This document shows, one piece after another, positions 22,673 through 33,780 of a stretch of 64,000 nucleotides of DNA. Both the position numbers and the translations under genes were made by a program. The DNA comes from Sodiomyces alkalinus F11 (lineage: Eukaryota > Ascomycota > Sordariomycetes > Glomerellales > Plectosphaerellaceae): contig NW_021167093.1 of assembly GCF_003711515.1 (NCBI RefSeq), forward strand, positions 756,940 through 820,939, written 5' to 3'. Positions within the stretch are counted from its first letter, which is position 1. Every line of letters begins with the position of its first letter. The notes beneath the pieces were generated by a model, which made no database searches, was not told the origin of the DNA, and saw only the letters and a list, made by a program, of their open reading frames with translations.

Positions 22673-25044
22673 GATCCTCCGGATATAAGAAAAAGGGACT
22701 AAGGATAAGATATTAGCCGGAGTATATACCGCGGCGAGAGCCCTAGCGATACCGAATCGGTATTTTATAGGACCTATACCGCCTTTATATAGATAGTATA
22801 GCTTACCGCCCTAATAACCTAGGCCGGAACCTCGCCCCCGCGGAAGGCCTTTATAAGGGAATAGGGTTAAGCCTAGGCGGAAGCACGGCGGCCTTATACC
22901 TATGCCGTAGCGGTACTAAGCCGCCCCCCGATATAATACTCCCTCTAAAAATATAAAGGGCTCCTTAAGCTATAGAGCTCTGTATTTACTTAGATTAGAC
23001 TCGAAAAACTAGGCCTACGGGTATTCCTAGCTAAGGCGAGGGTGCCGGGCTTCCTATTACCGCGGTGCCTTTACGGGGACGGAGGGGCGGAAACGGCGGA
23101 GTATATAGTACTCTAGTGCTAAGAGGTAACCGAGGAGGACTATAAGAACCTCTTTAGTACCGCGGGGAGGCTACTTATAACTAAAGGAGATTTATACGAT
23201 ATACTAGAATATAATACCGAGGCCGGGGTAGTTATAAGGTGGTTCTTATAACGGAAGAGGCTTAAGGACTTCCGCCTCGCCCTCGAAGTTATAAAGGCCT
23301 ACGAAAATACCCGCGATACCGAAGCGGGACTATACTAAGGATAGGGCGGCACGACGACTAATTAATTATTAGGATAAGGGCCCTATAAGCCGGGACCCCG
23401 GCGGTATTAACGCGGTACTATTACGATACTAATTAGCTCTTATCGTTATTACCTCCCTTAGAGGTATTAATACCGCTTTTAATATACTTAAGACCCTATT
23501 AGGCTAGTTAGCTAATACTGTTAGGAAGCTATAGCGGGACCGAGGGGGAGCCACTTATAGGGTATTCTAGAACTAGATCTATCTTACCCTCTAAACGTCT
23601 TATCTAATAAGATAACTCCTATACCTCTGCTAACACGGTGCCGCCGCGACTATAACCGGAAAGTAACGCCCGGTTTAGGGCCTAGCTAAAAGACCGGGAC
23701 GCTATCCTTAGGCGCTCCTTAGCCTATAACTTATTAGCGTAGAACTACTATAACACCGAAAGGGGATACCTATAATAGCGATACCCGCGCTATTAGCGGC
23801 CTTTACCGCTATATATACCGAATAGATATCTATAAGGCGTTATTACTACTTCTTAGTAGCGGAGGGGACCTATCGAATTATTAGCTATATCTGCCTTAAC
23901 GTATATACGGTATTATTACGGCACCGAAACGACTTATATCCTTCTATAGACTGCGACTATTAGTATACTAGTAATAGGCCGCGCCTATTCCTGTAGTATT
24001 AACGTAAGCTTCTATATTATCGGGGTAAATACCTAAACGCTTACTATAACGAATATAACTACCCTACGTTAGCGCTATAATACTACTCCGATATAACTAA
24101 GGGCTATATATAGTATAACACGAATTATGCCGCGCTTATAGTAGCGGTTATTACTATTAGTATTAGCGTTATTAGGAGATAATATCTACGACTATTATTA
24201 TACTACTACTAAGGCACCGCTACGCCACGAAAAGAACTTATATTATACTACTACTTTAGATTACTTATTTATATATATAAATCGATACTATACTACCTAG
24301 TTAACCCTATACTATTACGCTACCGCGAGGCTACTTATAAGATACTTATAGTAAAAACTATAATAGGAATATACCGAGAAAACTAAAGGGGTTTACTAGT
24401 TAGTATAGGCTATAACGATATACCTGCGAGACCGTAAGCGGGAATAGATTAAGGGAAAACCTATAACGAACTTATTAGCGTTATAGGAGGAAGAGGGAGG
24501 ATTAAGGCACGAAGGCCTTACGGGATATTAACTATCTAATTCTTATAATAGGGTAGGGCTTTATTCCCCTTACCTGCCGCCGGATATAGTAGGAACCCAC
24601 CTAGGGGAGGTAGGAGGCGCTTACCTCCTTACTCCCTTTATTAACCGAACAGAAGGAATAAAGATAATCCTCGAGGGATATAGGGAGCCTAAGGAGGGAG
24701 AGCCGTAGCTACCGTATACCGGAAGCGTGGTGGCGCCCCCTCGGGCCCCGTTCTACTAATAGAGATTAGCCTAGGCTAACCCACCTAACCACTAGCCTAC
24801 TATACTTCCCGTTAGCCACCGGCCTAGAGGTAAGATCTAGATATATAATAGGGATAAACCGGGGCTATATCGGCCCCGTAGCGGCACCTCTCCACTAAAG
24901 GAAGTGTATAGAGGTTTTCCCCGGGGTTTACCCGGGTTTTCCCCTCTATAGCCACCCGAGAAGGACCGTGTAGCCTAGAAAGGCTCCTATAGATAGATTA
25001 GTTAGGATAGCGGAGTAAGATTAATAATAATAATAATAATTAAT
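22673..25044 (+). mobile_element. LINE-B copy B1, segment 4 (ORF2 C-terminus, 3' UTR, (TAA)n tail)
   Basis: The first 670 bp read as the C-terminal domain of fungal LINE pol: a FTQIRLEKLGLRVFL block near 22985-23030, a Cys-rich finger with AETAEYIVL near 23090-23115, and a Trp-rich end near 23240. No RNase H lies between RT and this domain. About 1.7 kb of 3' sequence without recognised domains follows (23340-25010). It ends in agcggagtaa plus a (TAA)n run at 25021-25044. The last 750 bp reappear in reverse orientation at 53282-54190 with the same tail, which supports this as the true 3' end. Confidence 0.75.
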
Positions 25045-25119
25045 ATTAGTTATAATTATTATACTATTATAAGTAAATAGTTTACTTAAAGATCTTAATT
25101 ACTATTAGTTAATAAGACG

Positions 25120-28100
25120 AATCGACTACTAAATAGCTTCTTAGAAGCTACTAGGACTATTAATAGCACGGGGATCGCTATCTATAAGCTTAAGATCGGC
25201 GGCTACCCGTAAAGGATATTCGTATATATAGTGCCCGGGCTTAATTAAGACGTATTCCTCGGGAAGCCCTAGATACAATAAAATAACGTAATATACTACG
25301 CTAAGGATAAACGGCTTTGTTATAGAGTAGCCGGATTAAATATATGAGTTTCTGATAAAAAAGAACATATTAGAGTACAAGCTACCTATAGCGCCTATTT
25401 AGTTACTTGATCCGTATTCGCGGGTATTATCCGACGATTATAATAGGAAAAAGCCTTAGTCTAAGGAGTAAGCTTAAGAGATATCGAAAAAGCGTTATAT
25501 AAAAAATAACTAGCGGACCCGAAGGACTTTATACCTAAAAAGCTACTATAAGAATTCGGCGACTTATTTACGCCCGATAAGGCTAATTAACTACCGCTAT
25601 ACCGACTAAGAGTTAATTATAAGGTAAACCCTATACCCGGAAATAACAGTAAAGAACTATCGCTTCCTTAAGGGCCGTTTTATTATATATTAAGAGAAGA
25701 ACTGCTAGTATTACGGAAAATACTTATTAACCTAGTAAATAAGGTATTTATCTATACTAATAGTTTAAAAGCTATAGTTCCTATCCTCTTTATAAGGAAG
25801 CTAGGCGGAGGACTTTATTTTTATTATATCTATTAAGCGTTAAACGCGATTACTAAGTAAGATTATTATTTACTCCTTGTAATCGCTAAGATACTATAAA
25901 ACCTAAGTTAAGCGAAATAGTTTACGAAGGTTAATATAATCGCTACCTTTTATAAGATTAGGATAGCCCTAGGATACGAATATAAGACCGCGTTCTAAAC
26001 TCGGTTTAGGCTTTTCGAATAGCTTATCTACCTATTCGGCTGAAGTAAAGCCCCTATAATTTTTTAGCGATATATTAATAAGATGCTATAGTATTTTCTA
26101 GACGACTTTATTACCGCTTATATTAATAATATCCTAGTTTATTTTAGTAAGAGTCGGGCTAATTATAAGGCGAAGGTAAAGTAGGTACTCCGCGCGCTCA
26201 CGAATACCGGCCTAAACCTAGATTTATTAAAGTATATGTTTAGCGTAAAGATAGTAAAGTACCTAAGATTAATAGTTACCGCGGGGAAGGGCGTATCTTA
26301 TAACCTAAAGAAGTTATAAGCTATCCGCGAGTAGGAAGCGCCTATAACGGTTAAGGGCGTATAAAGCTTCCTAGGGTTTATAAATTATTACCGGATCTTT
26401 ATTAAGGACTTTATAGGGATCTCTACCCCGTTAATAGTATTTACTAAAAATAACTACGCCTTTTAATAGGGTCCTAAGGAAGAAACGGCCTTTCGCGAGC
26501 TAAAGGCGAGGTTCTAAGAAGGACCGATATTATAATAGTAGGACTTAGTAAATAAGATATTTATTAACATAGATTATTTAGGGTTTATTTTTAGGGGTAG
26601 CCTAATATAAGATAACACGGACGGAAATCGCTATATAGTCGTATACTACTCTTATAAACTTAATAAAGCAGAATATAACTACTTAATACACGATAAGAAA
26701 ATACTAGTAATTATAAGTTATTTAGCGATATAGCGGGCTAAGCTTATTAGCTATAAATAGGTTATACTCCTTTTTAATTATAAGGCCTTTAAATACTCTA
26801 TGATAAAGCGAACGATTACTAAGCGCTAAAGCTAATAGGCTAATAAGCTTATATAGTTCGACTTTATACTTAAGTATTAGAAGGGGAAGGATAACGTAAT
26901 AGCGGACGCCCCCTTATATTAACTATAAGATAAGCTCTAAGATATAACGGATAAATAGGAGTAATTTTATTATATCTAATTAATTCCCGTTACCGCGATT
27001 CTACCTAGCGTTTACTATATTAATAGCGGTTAAACGATCTTCGAGGCGGACTAAGAGCTATAGCTATTATAGGATAAGACGCTTATAACTAATTAATAGT
27101 ATTAAGGAGCCTTATCCGCGGTTATTAAAGTAGAATAGTAGTTCCTACTATTATTAGAATTAAAGCTATAAATAGCCGAGTATTGAGTCTTTCTAACCGG
27201 GGTAGCATTATTCCGTGACCGAATTTACGTGCCCGGGTTTATTAAAGGGTGAACGTTATAAGGGATGATCGTCTAGTTAATTTATAACTTAGTAATTAGA
27301 GGATACCCCGGATATAAAAACACTATCGCCTTAATAATATATCGCTTCTTCTAGCTAAGGATAAATAAGGATATCCGATAATTCGTCCGGAACTACGATA
27401 TCTATAGAAAGGGGTATATATAAAGAAACGGGAAATAAGGCCTTTTACGCCCTTTCCCGGTACTAGAACGAACACGGAGCGACCTATTAATAGACTTTAT
27501 AACGGACTTACTACTAGCTAGTAAAAAGAAGGCGCGCTACCTCTAGGTTAATATAGACCGTCTAACTAAGGCTATAATATTAGAAGCGATAAAGATAATA
27601 AAAGCCGAACCTTACGCGAAATAGTTCTTATACTACTATTTCCGGTTCCACGGAATACCGAGGTTAATTATTAGTAACCGAGGTTTAATCTATATAAGCA
27701 GGTTCTAGAAGCACTTTTATAAGCTTATACGGATATCGCGTAAGCTTAGCATAGTATACTACCCGTAGACCGATAAAGTAATAAAGCGTATAAACTAAGA
27801 AGTATAAGCTTATTTACGAGCTTTTATCTCTTACGCTTAGGATAACTAGGATCGCCTACTACCTATAATATAACTAGCTCTAAATAACCGTAAAAGCTTT
27901 ATAACGGGGTTTAGTCCTTTCTTCTTAGAATATAGCTATTATATTAACCCGATCTAGATAACCGAGGAGCCCCTTATAAAACCTAGAGTATTAGCGGCCT
28001 ATAATCTACTACGCCGTTTATAGGAAGCGACCGAGTTCGCCTAGGCTATAATCGTGTTAATATAGCGTATAAATAAGGAGTTTACTAACTAATATTATAT

Positions 28101-28560
28101 ACCGGCTAAGTGTTTTAAGGTTAACGACTTAGTCTAGCTATTATTAGCTAATTATTTAACTCCGCGACTATTTTATAAGCTTAACTAGCTTTATTATAAA
28201 TACCGAGTTATAAAGGTAATTAGCCTATATATAGTTAAGCTTACTATACTATTATAGATTTACCCCTAATTCTATATAGACTTATTACGTCGCGCTAGCG
28301 ATAACCCCTTTCCGGGATAGGTAGTAAATAACCCTTAACTACCGCCTATTCGAGAAATAACTAATACTAAAGAATAGGAAATTAAGGAAATCCTCTATAT
28401 AAGGATAAAGAGGTAAGGTAGGGGATTAAGATATAAGATACTAGTATAATAGGTAGGATACTATAAGCCTATATAGGAACCGCTAGAACTATTAGCGTAA
28501 ACACGGGTACTTGATAAGTTTAAAAGGAACTTCGGCTTAGTAATAATCAATAATAGCCCG
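25120..28560 (+). pseudogene. Gypsy pol remnant (protease-RT-RNase H-integrase-chromodomain)
   Basis: The protease C-terminal block is near 25220-25330 (VPGLN, LGKP then xxNxVIYYAK). RT is about 25600-26400 with the palm site at 26121-26147 reading YINNILVYF; the family norm is YxDDILVYS, so both Asp codons have become Asn. RNase H is about 26400-26930. The integrase zinc-finger region is about 27300-27410 and its core about 27470-27920 (IDFITDL, then SNRG where SDRG is usual). A chromodomain lies at about 28375-28530 (EIKEIL, YKILV, VGYY, EPLELL). Missing bases in motifs and stops all fit RIP. Chromodomains of this class steer integration to modified histones (family knowledge). Confidence 0.85.
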
Positions 28561-30391
28561 TTAAATACCTTTACGGTATTATAATATAGGAGCCGATATA
28601 TAAGCGATTATATCTCGATAATTAGAAAGGAGTAAGAGTCGGATTTAGTTTAGGCCGGATAGGCCCCGCGCCCTAGCCACGCTTAATATAAGCTTAGATT
28701 AATATCCTTAGCCTTGAAATCGCTATCCTTAGGATTATTAATTTCTATAAAAGTCTTACCTTTATCGCCTCGTTATAGGTTAGAGTCTATCTCCTTAACC
28801 TTATCGTTATCTTTATCGTTATTATTATTAGGGATTATAACCGCGCTAGCGACGGTTATACCTATAAGCGTAGAAGCCCGCCTACACTCCGCGTATTATT
28901 AGAGTTTGGAGATTATAATATTAGCGCGACTAAGTATAAGTATCTCCCTAAATAGCTAAGTATACTCTTTTAGCTTTATAAGACTAAGGCGCCTAAAGTC
29001 TTCATCCGATAATATTAACCCTAATAAAAGAGTAGGACTAATAGGACGAGTATTCTTTTCCGTTATAATATTAGGAGGGACTAGGCCTAAAACTAGTACC
29101 TTATCTATAACCGTATATAGAGGAGATAAGGCTAGCTATTCCGCCCTAATAACAACCTCCTCCGGAAGCGATTGGTCTAGTCCTAACGCTATCTCTTTTA
29201 TAACCTTTAAAGGAGGAGAAAAAACTAATATAACTACCTCGCTATTAACCTTTATTACCGGAGGAAATAAGGCTAGTTTAGTTACTTTATTAAGAACCTT
29301 AAGAAGAGGTAATAAGGCTAACTATAGTATTAGCTTTTCTTAGACCTCCTAAAGAGGAGAAGGGGCTAATATAATTACCGTGTCGGGAGCCTCCACGGGA
29401 TATATAGCTGTAGGTAATATCGCTATTATTACTTCCTTAGCTATAAGGGTATCCTAAAACGCCGTGTAGGCGTTAAGATACGGTTCTTACTCTTAGGAAA
29501 AGGGTTAGCGATATAGTTATAACCTTAAAGAGGGAGGAGGTCTTATAGGGGCGTTCTTATTATCGTCGCTAATAAGGGTAACTATTTTCAATAACCTTTA
29601 CGTGTAGCTTTTAAAGTATACTAGGAGAGGAGTATACCGGTATATCCTTATAGAGTATATATAGTATTTCTTCCCCCGATTAGTCTAGCTATAATAAAGG
29701 CGCTTATACTTCCTATTAGCGACATTACGCGTATAAAGGAGGTATAACTTAGTATAAACACTATTAAGAGGGTATTTAGGAGGCTAATTACCCGCCGATT
29801 CTTTTTTTTAGGCGGAGGCGATAACGATAATATAAACTATTATACGGTTAGTATCGCCTTAAGGCATAAGAGTATTATACCTATATTATTACCGGTGGTA
29901 CGCTTATTACTATTATTACCCTTATTATCGCCGGGGGCTAGCACCGTCTATAAAATAATAGAAGTTAGCAGAGGGTGCCTTATATATAGATCGTAAGAGA
30001 GAGACGGCTTACCTCAAACGGAGAGCTCTTAAACTAGCTAAGTATCGATAGATATTAGCTAGGAATAGGAGAGTTAGAAAGAATTATCGTTATAAAGAAG
30101 AGCGAGTATATACGGAATTACTAGTGCTATTATTATTATTATTAAAGTTAGGGAGAGGAATAAAGGAAGAGGAAGTCTATAAAGATAACGGGGCCGATAT
30201 ATCTACGGATAGATCTATACGAGGAAGGCTTATATTACTATTTCGGGCACGTAAATAAAGGTTAGTAGGCGACTTAAGATTTTTTTAATATCGAGGTAAG
30301 GGCAAGGTAAGATAAAAGGATACGATTATTCCTTTATTACCGCGATATAAAGGGGAGCCGAGCTATAATAGGGACGCGCGGTTATATAACC
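28560..30391 (+). other. Unassigned 1.8-kb internal region between Gypsy chromodomain and purine tract
   Basis: No domain is recognised. A plus-strand frame near 29110-29420 is relatively open and carries imperfect repeats of the type gga-gga-aat-aag-gct (about 29130, 29263, 29310, 29352), giving Gly-Gly/Asn-Lys-Ala motifs. A short Ser/Leu-rich frame at 28714-28902 is probably an accident. It may be an extra reading frame, an expanded 3' UTR of the Gypsy element, or a nested relic without visible ends. Confidence 0.4.
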
Positions 30392-30417
30392 CCTAGAGGG
30401 AGAAGGGGGGGGGGTAA
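30392..30417 (+). other. Polypurine tract of the Gypsy element
   Basis: A purine run (agagggagaa followed by ten G, then TAA) directly before the LTR start tgttacggg. This is the expected plus-strand primer site for LTR retrotransposons. Confidence 0.75.
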
Positions 30418-30575
30418 TGTTACGGGTTAACCCCGATATAAAGGATCCGGCTATACTCCGGATCTTCCTAACTACGCGCTTAGTTAACGGACCTATATCG
30501 CCTAGTTATCGCTACCTTATAACTAGCCTAGCGCTATAGACTTTTCTCCTTTTCCTTTTTCCTTCTATAGTTTTA
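30418..30575 (+). repeat. Gypsy 3' LTR, truncated
   Basis: Begins TGTTACGGG, a common start of fungal Gypsy LTRs. No second copy exists in the window, so its end cannot be fixed. LINE-A-like bases begin somewhere in 30575-30640. Confidence 0.65.
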
Positions 30576-33500
30576 GATAATCTATTATTATAACCTTACT
30601 TAGTACCATAACCTATAACTAGTCGTTTATAGCTCTCTACTACTCCGCGAAGGCTATTTTAGTAGCTAAAAGACAGGCTTCTAAAGCCTTTATACCTCTT
30701 TTAGTACCGAATAATAGCGGTAAAAATAGCGGTAGGCCTGCTAGGGCTTCCCGCAGGGCTCTTCGTTCGTCTATATAAAGGGCAGAAAATAATAAGGCGT
30801 GCTATATCCTATATAAGGGAGCCGGGATAGGAATAGCGGTCGTCGGCGTTATTTTAGGCCCTTTTTTAATGGGTTTTAAGGTAACCGAAGCCGGGTTTTA
30901 ACTAAATAAAAGCCCACTTGACCTACCTAGGGCCTTATATTAGTAATAGTCTCCGGTACAAACGGACGTTATCGCGGACTAGGCGCCTATAAAGGCGGCC
31001 TAAACGCACCGATTTACCCCTTTTTTCCGCCTCCTCTTTCTCGTTCTAAAAGGCCTTCTAGTCTCGAATTAGGGCCTTATTAACCCGGCGTTGTAGTTAG
31101 CTAAGGGTAACTAAACTAACGGAGTTAGTAGCTTTTTCGGGGTCTAATACCCCTTTAGCTACTTTCTCCGCTTATTCGTTGCCTTCTATCCCTATATATA
31201 AGGGGTATTACTAGATAGAAACCGGAGTACCTAGTTATTTAAGGCGTGAAATAAGTGTTTTTGCTTTTATAGCCTACTATAAGGTATAGTAAGGCTTCTG
31301 AATAGCCGCCTATAAATCACTAAAAATATAGTACTCTAGGGGCCTAGGCGTCTACTATAGGGTAGCGTGAAGGGCCTAAAGAATAGCGTATAGTTTAGCG
31401 TTAGCGATTTTGGCTAAGGTCTCTAGGTTAAAGCCTATGGCTTTATAGGGCCTTCCGGTATTAGACTACTATAATATAGCACCTATAGCCTGCGAGGGCC
31501 CTGTAAGGGGCCTTATAGGGTAGCCTAGGGAGCTGTCGGTATACAAAACAGCGGCCTATTCGTTAAGGGTTTATTGTATTTTAGCGACGGCTTCGAGGTG
31601 GGCTGTTTTCTAATCTTAGGTTCCGGGGTTAGGGTCGGGGTTAATAGCTTTTCCGGGCCGGTCTTTTAAAGGAAAAAAGGGCCTTAGGTCCGCTATAGGC
31701 TCGGAAGCCTAGGGAGCTTCCCACTTAGCTATAAGACCCTTAATATTCTAAGACTACCCTACTAAAGCTACTATTTCTAGGCCTAATATATATAGCTGTG
31801 TAGTGGGTAGTAGGTCCTATAACCAGGCGAGGTCTTAGTGGTTTTTGCTTCTTAGGAGCTATCGTTTAATAGGGTGGTTTGATAGGAATTATAAGGTCCT
31901 ACACGTATAAAGCCTATTAGACCTAGTTAACCGAACCGCTGCTAAGGGGACTGCCGCTTCGAGTTCTAAAGGCCGTAAAGGGGCCCCCCTAAAAGCAACT
32001 AGGGCCCTTAGTAGAGCCCTGTATTATAGACGTTCTAGGCGGTCTATAAGGTGTTTTTTTCGGTGAATTTAGGTCCTACTAGAGTTACTAGCCAAAGTTA
32101 GCTAAAAAGGCTATACAAGCTATATATAGCTATTATAGCGCCTTAGCAGAAAGGCCCTTCCATAAGCTAGTAAGCCTATATAACCTGTTAAGGGCTCCTA
32201 AAGCTGAGTTCAGGTGTTTTTCGAAGTGGGGTTTAAAGATAGCTTAGGATTACACCAGACCCCTAGCCACCTAATAGCACCTAGTATTAGTTTAACTAGA
32301 CGCCCCTTATAGTAATTGGGGTGTCTTCTTTAGAGCAAGCGTTTTCGGTAGAAGTGAAAAAGCTCTGTTTTATTAGGGTTGAAAAGGGCTTATGTATCTT
32401 TTGCTGCGTCGAAAAGAGAGGCTACGGAACTTTCTAAGATCTTATAGTTTTTCTTAGCCGATGTAGACGCTATAGATAGATAAAAATCGTCTATATAAGA
32501 GAGCTAAAGAGTCGGAAAATCCGGTCCCGCTATAGCCTTCTAAAAATATTAATCAGGAAAAGGGTAGGGGAAACCAGAGACCCTTATAGGACCCCTATAT
32601 TTAGGGGGGTAGGCTACTAAACCTAACCCTCGAAAGCTAATTAGATTCGCTTATTTTCTAGAAAAACGGCTACCTATTTGACTAGGTTCGAGGGTAGTTA
32701 GAGTTCTTAAAGGGTCCTAAGTAATTAGGGGCGGGCGACGTGATCGAAGGCTCCTTTAATATCTAGAAATAGCGTAGAAATCACAGGACTTTAACGTGAT
32801 TTACGCTATTATTCGTTATAGTGGAGGAGAAGGAGGGCCGTGTTAATAGCAGAGTATTATCTTCTACCGCCTATTTAACTAGGGTATAAGAGGTTATCGC
32901 GGGTATTAGCTAGAAACCTAAGCCTAGTAGCTACAATTCTATTAAGGGCTTTACCTAAGTAGTTTAGAAGGCCTATAATCCTATAACACTTAGGATTAGA
33001 AGAGTCCTTCTTTCCGGCTTTAGTAGAATAACCCCTAACACTTCTTTCTAGTAAGTAGGGTAGTAGCCCGCTAAAAATAGGGCTAAGCAGGCCTATAAAA
33101 AGGACCCGGGAATAGCCTTACAGACCTACTAGATCGGCTTTAGACTAATCCTATTAGGCCCTAGGGCTTTCCCCTTAGTAGCTCTAAATATAGCGCGTTA
33201 TAGTTCGGCAGCCTAAAGGCCAGGCCACTCCCACGGTCTTCTAAGGTCCTTACTACGTGATCTAATCAGGCTCTAGGGGCTGTTAGAAGGGTTAGAGTGC
33301 CCTATAAATATAGGGGCTTTAGGGGCGTCAGTAGCGGAAGAGGGTACCGGAAAAAGGGTCTAAAGTAGAGCCTTACATTTATCCTCGAAGGCTTAGGCCT
33401 TCTATTTTATAGGCGTTTAAATCGGAGGGATGTTTACGTTAAGGCCGCTCTTCGGTAGTTATAGGCCTTAAAAATCTTAGGGCCTTTAGCCTGGGCTAGG

Positions 33501-33780
33501 AAGGCCTCCTAGTAGTCGTTTTTCGCTATTTTTGCTACCCGGTAGTAAGCGTTTCGAGCTTCTTTCTAGGAGGCTTCTAAAGACGCTAGCCGGGTAGTCG
33601 AGGCCCTCTTTTTTACCGTCTTTCTAAGTACCCTAAAGGCCCTGCTAGCTAATTTTCGCAGGGCTGTTTGCTCTTTAGTCTACTACGGTCTCGAACGCTC
33701 TACTACCTTTAACACAGGCACTAAAGCCTTAAGCGCTAGGGTAATAGTATCTAAAAGGGTGGCGACCTATAGAGTCTTAG
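30575..33780 (-). mobile_element. LINE-A copy A3, truncated at both ends
   Basis: Aligns with A1 from about 1290 to 4535 in the same orientation, so it covers the RT, RNase H and C-terminal part of ORF2. The 3' UTR with A-tail, the endonuclease and all of ORF1 are missing. The reading frame (minus strand) is broken by RIP-type stops. The right end is a sharp switch near 33780 into LINE-D sequence. No target duplication is visible, so it is a remnant and not a clean insertion. Confidence 0.82.

Larger units (their letters stand above)
25045..30575 (+). mobile_element. Ty3/Gypsy chromovirus, 5'-truncated
   Basis: An LTR retrotransposon with protease end, RT, RNase H, integrase and chromodomain in Gypsy order. 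It ends in a purine tract and the start of a 3' LTR. No gag and no 5' LTR are found: LINE-B tail sequence lies directly upstream and the LTR start word tgttacggg is not seen on the left. The right LTR runs into LINE-A copy A3 and its end is lost. This is the most heavily mutated stretch of the window (25921-26040 has no CA or TG). Confidence 0.85.

Noticed and set aside
28714..28902. 62-codon Leu/Ser-rich frame
   Set aside because: Chance open stretch in low-complexity ttatcg/tta sequence of the Gypsy 3' region.
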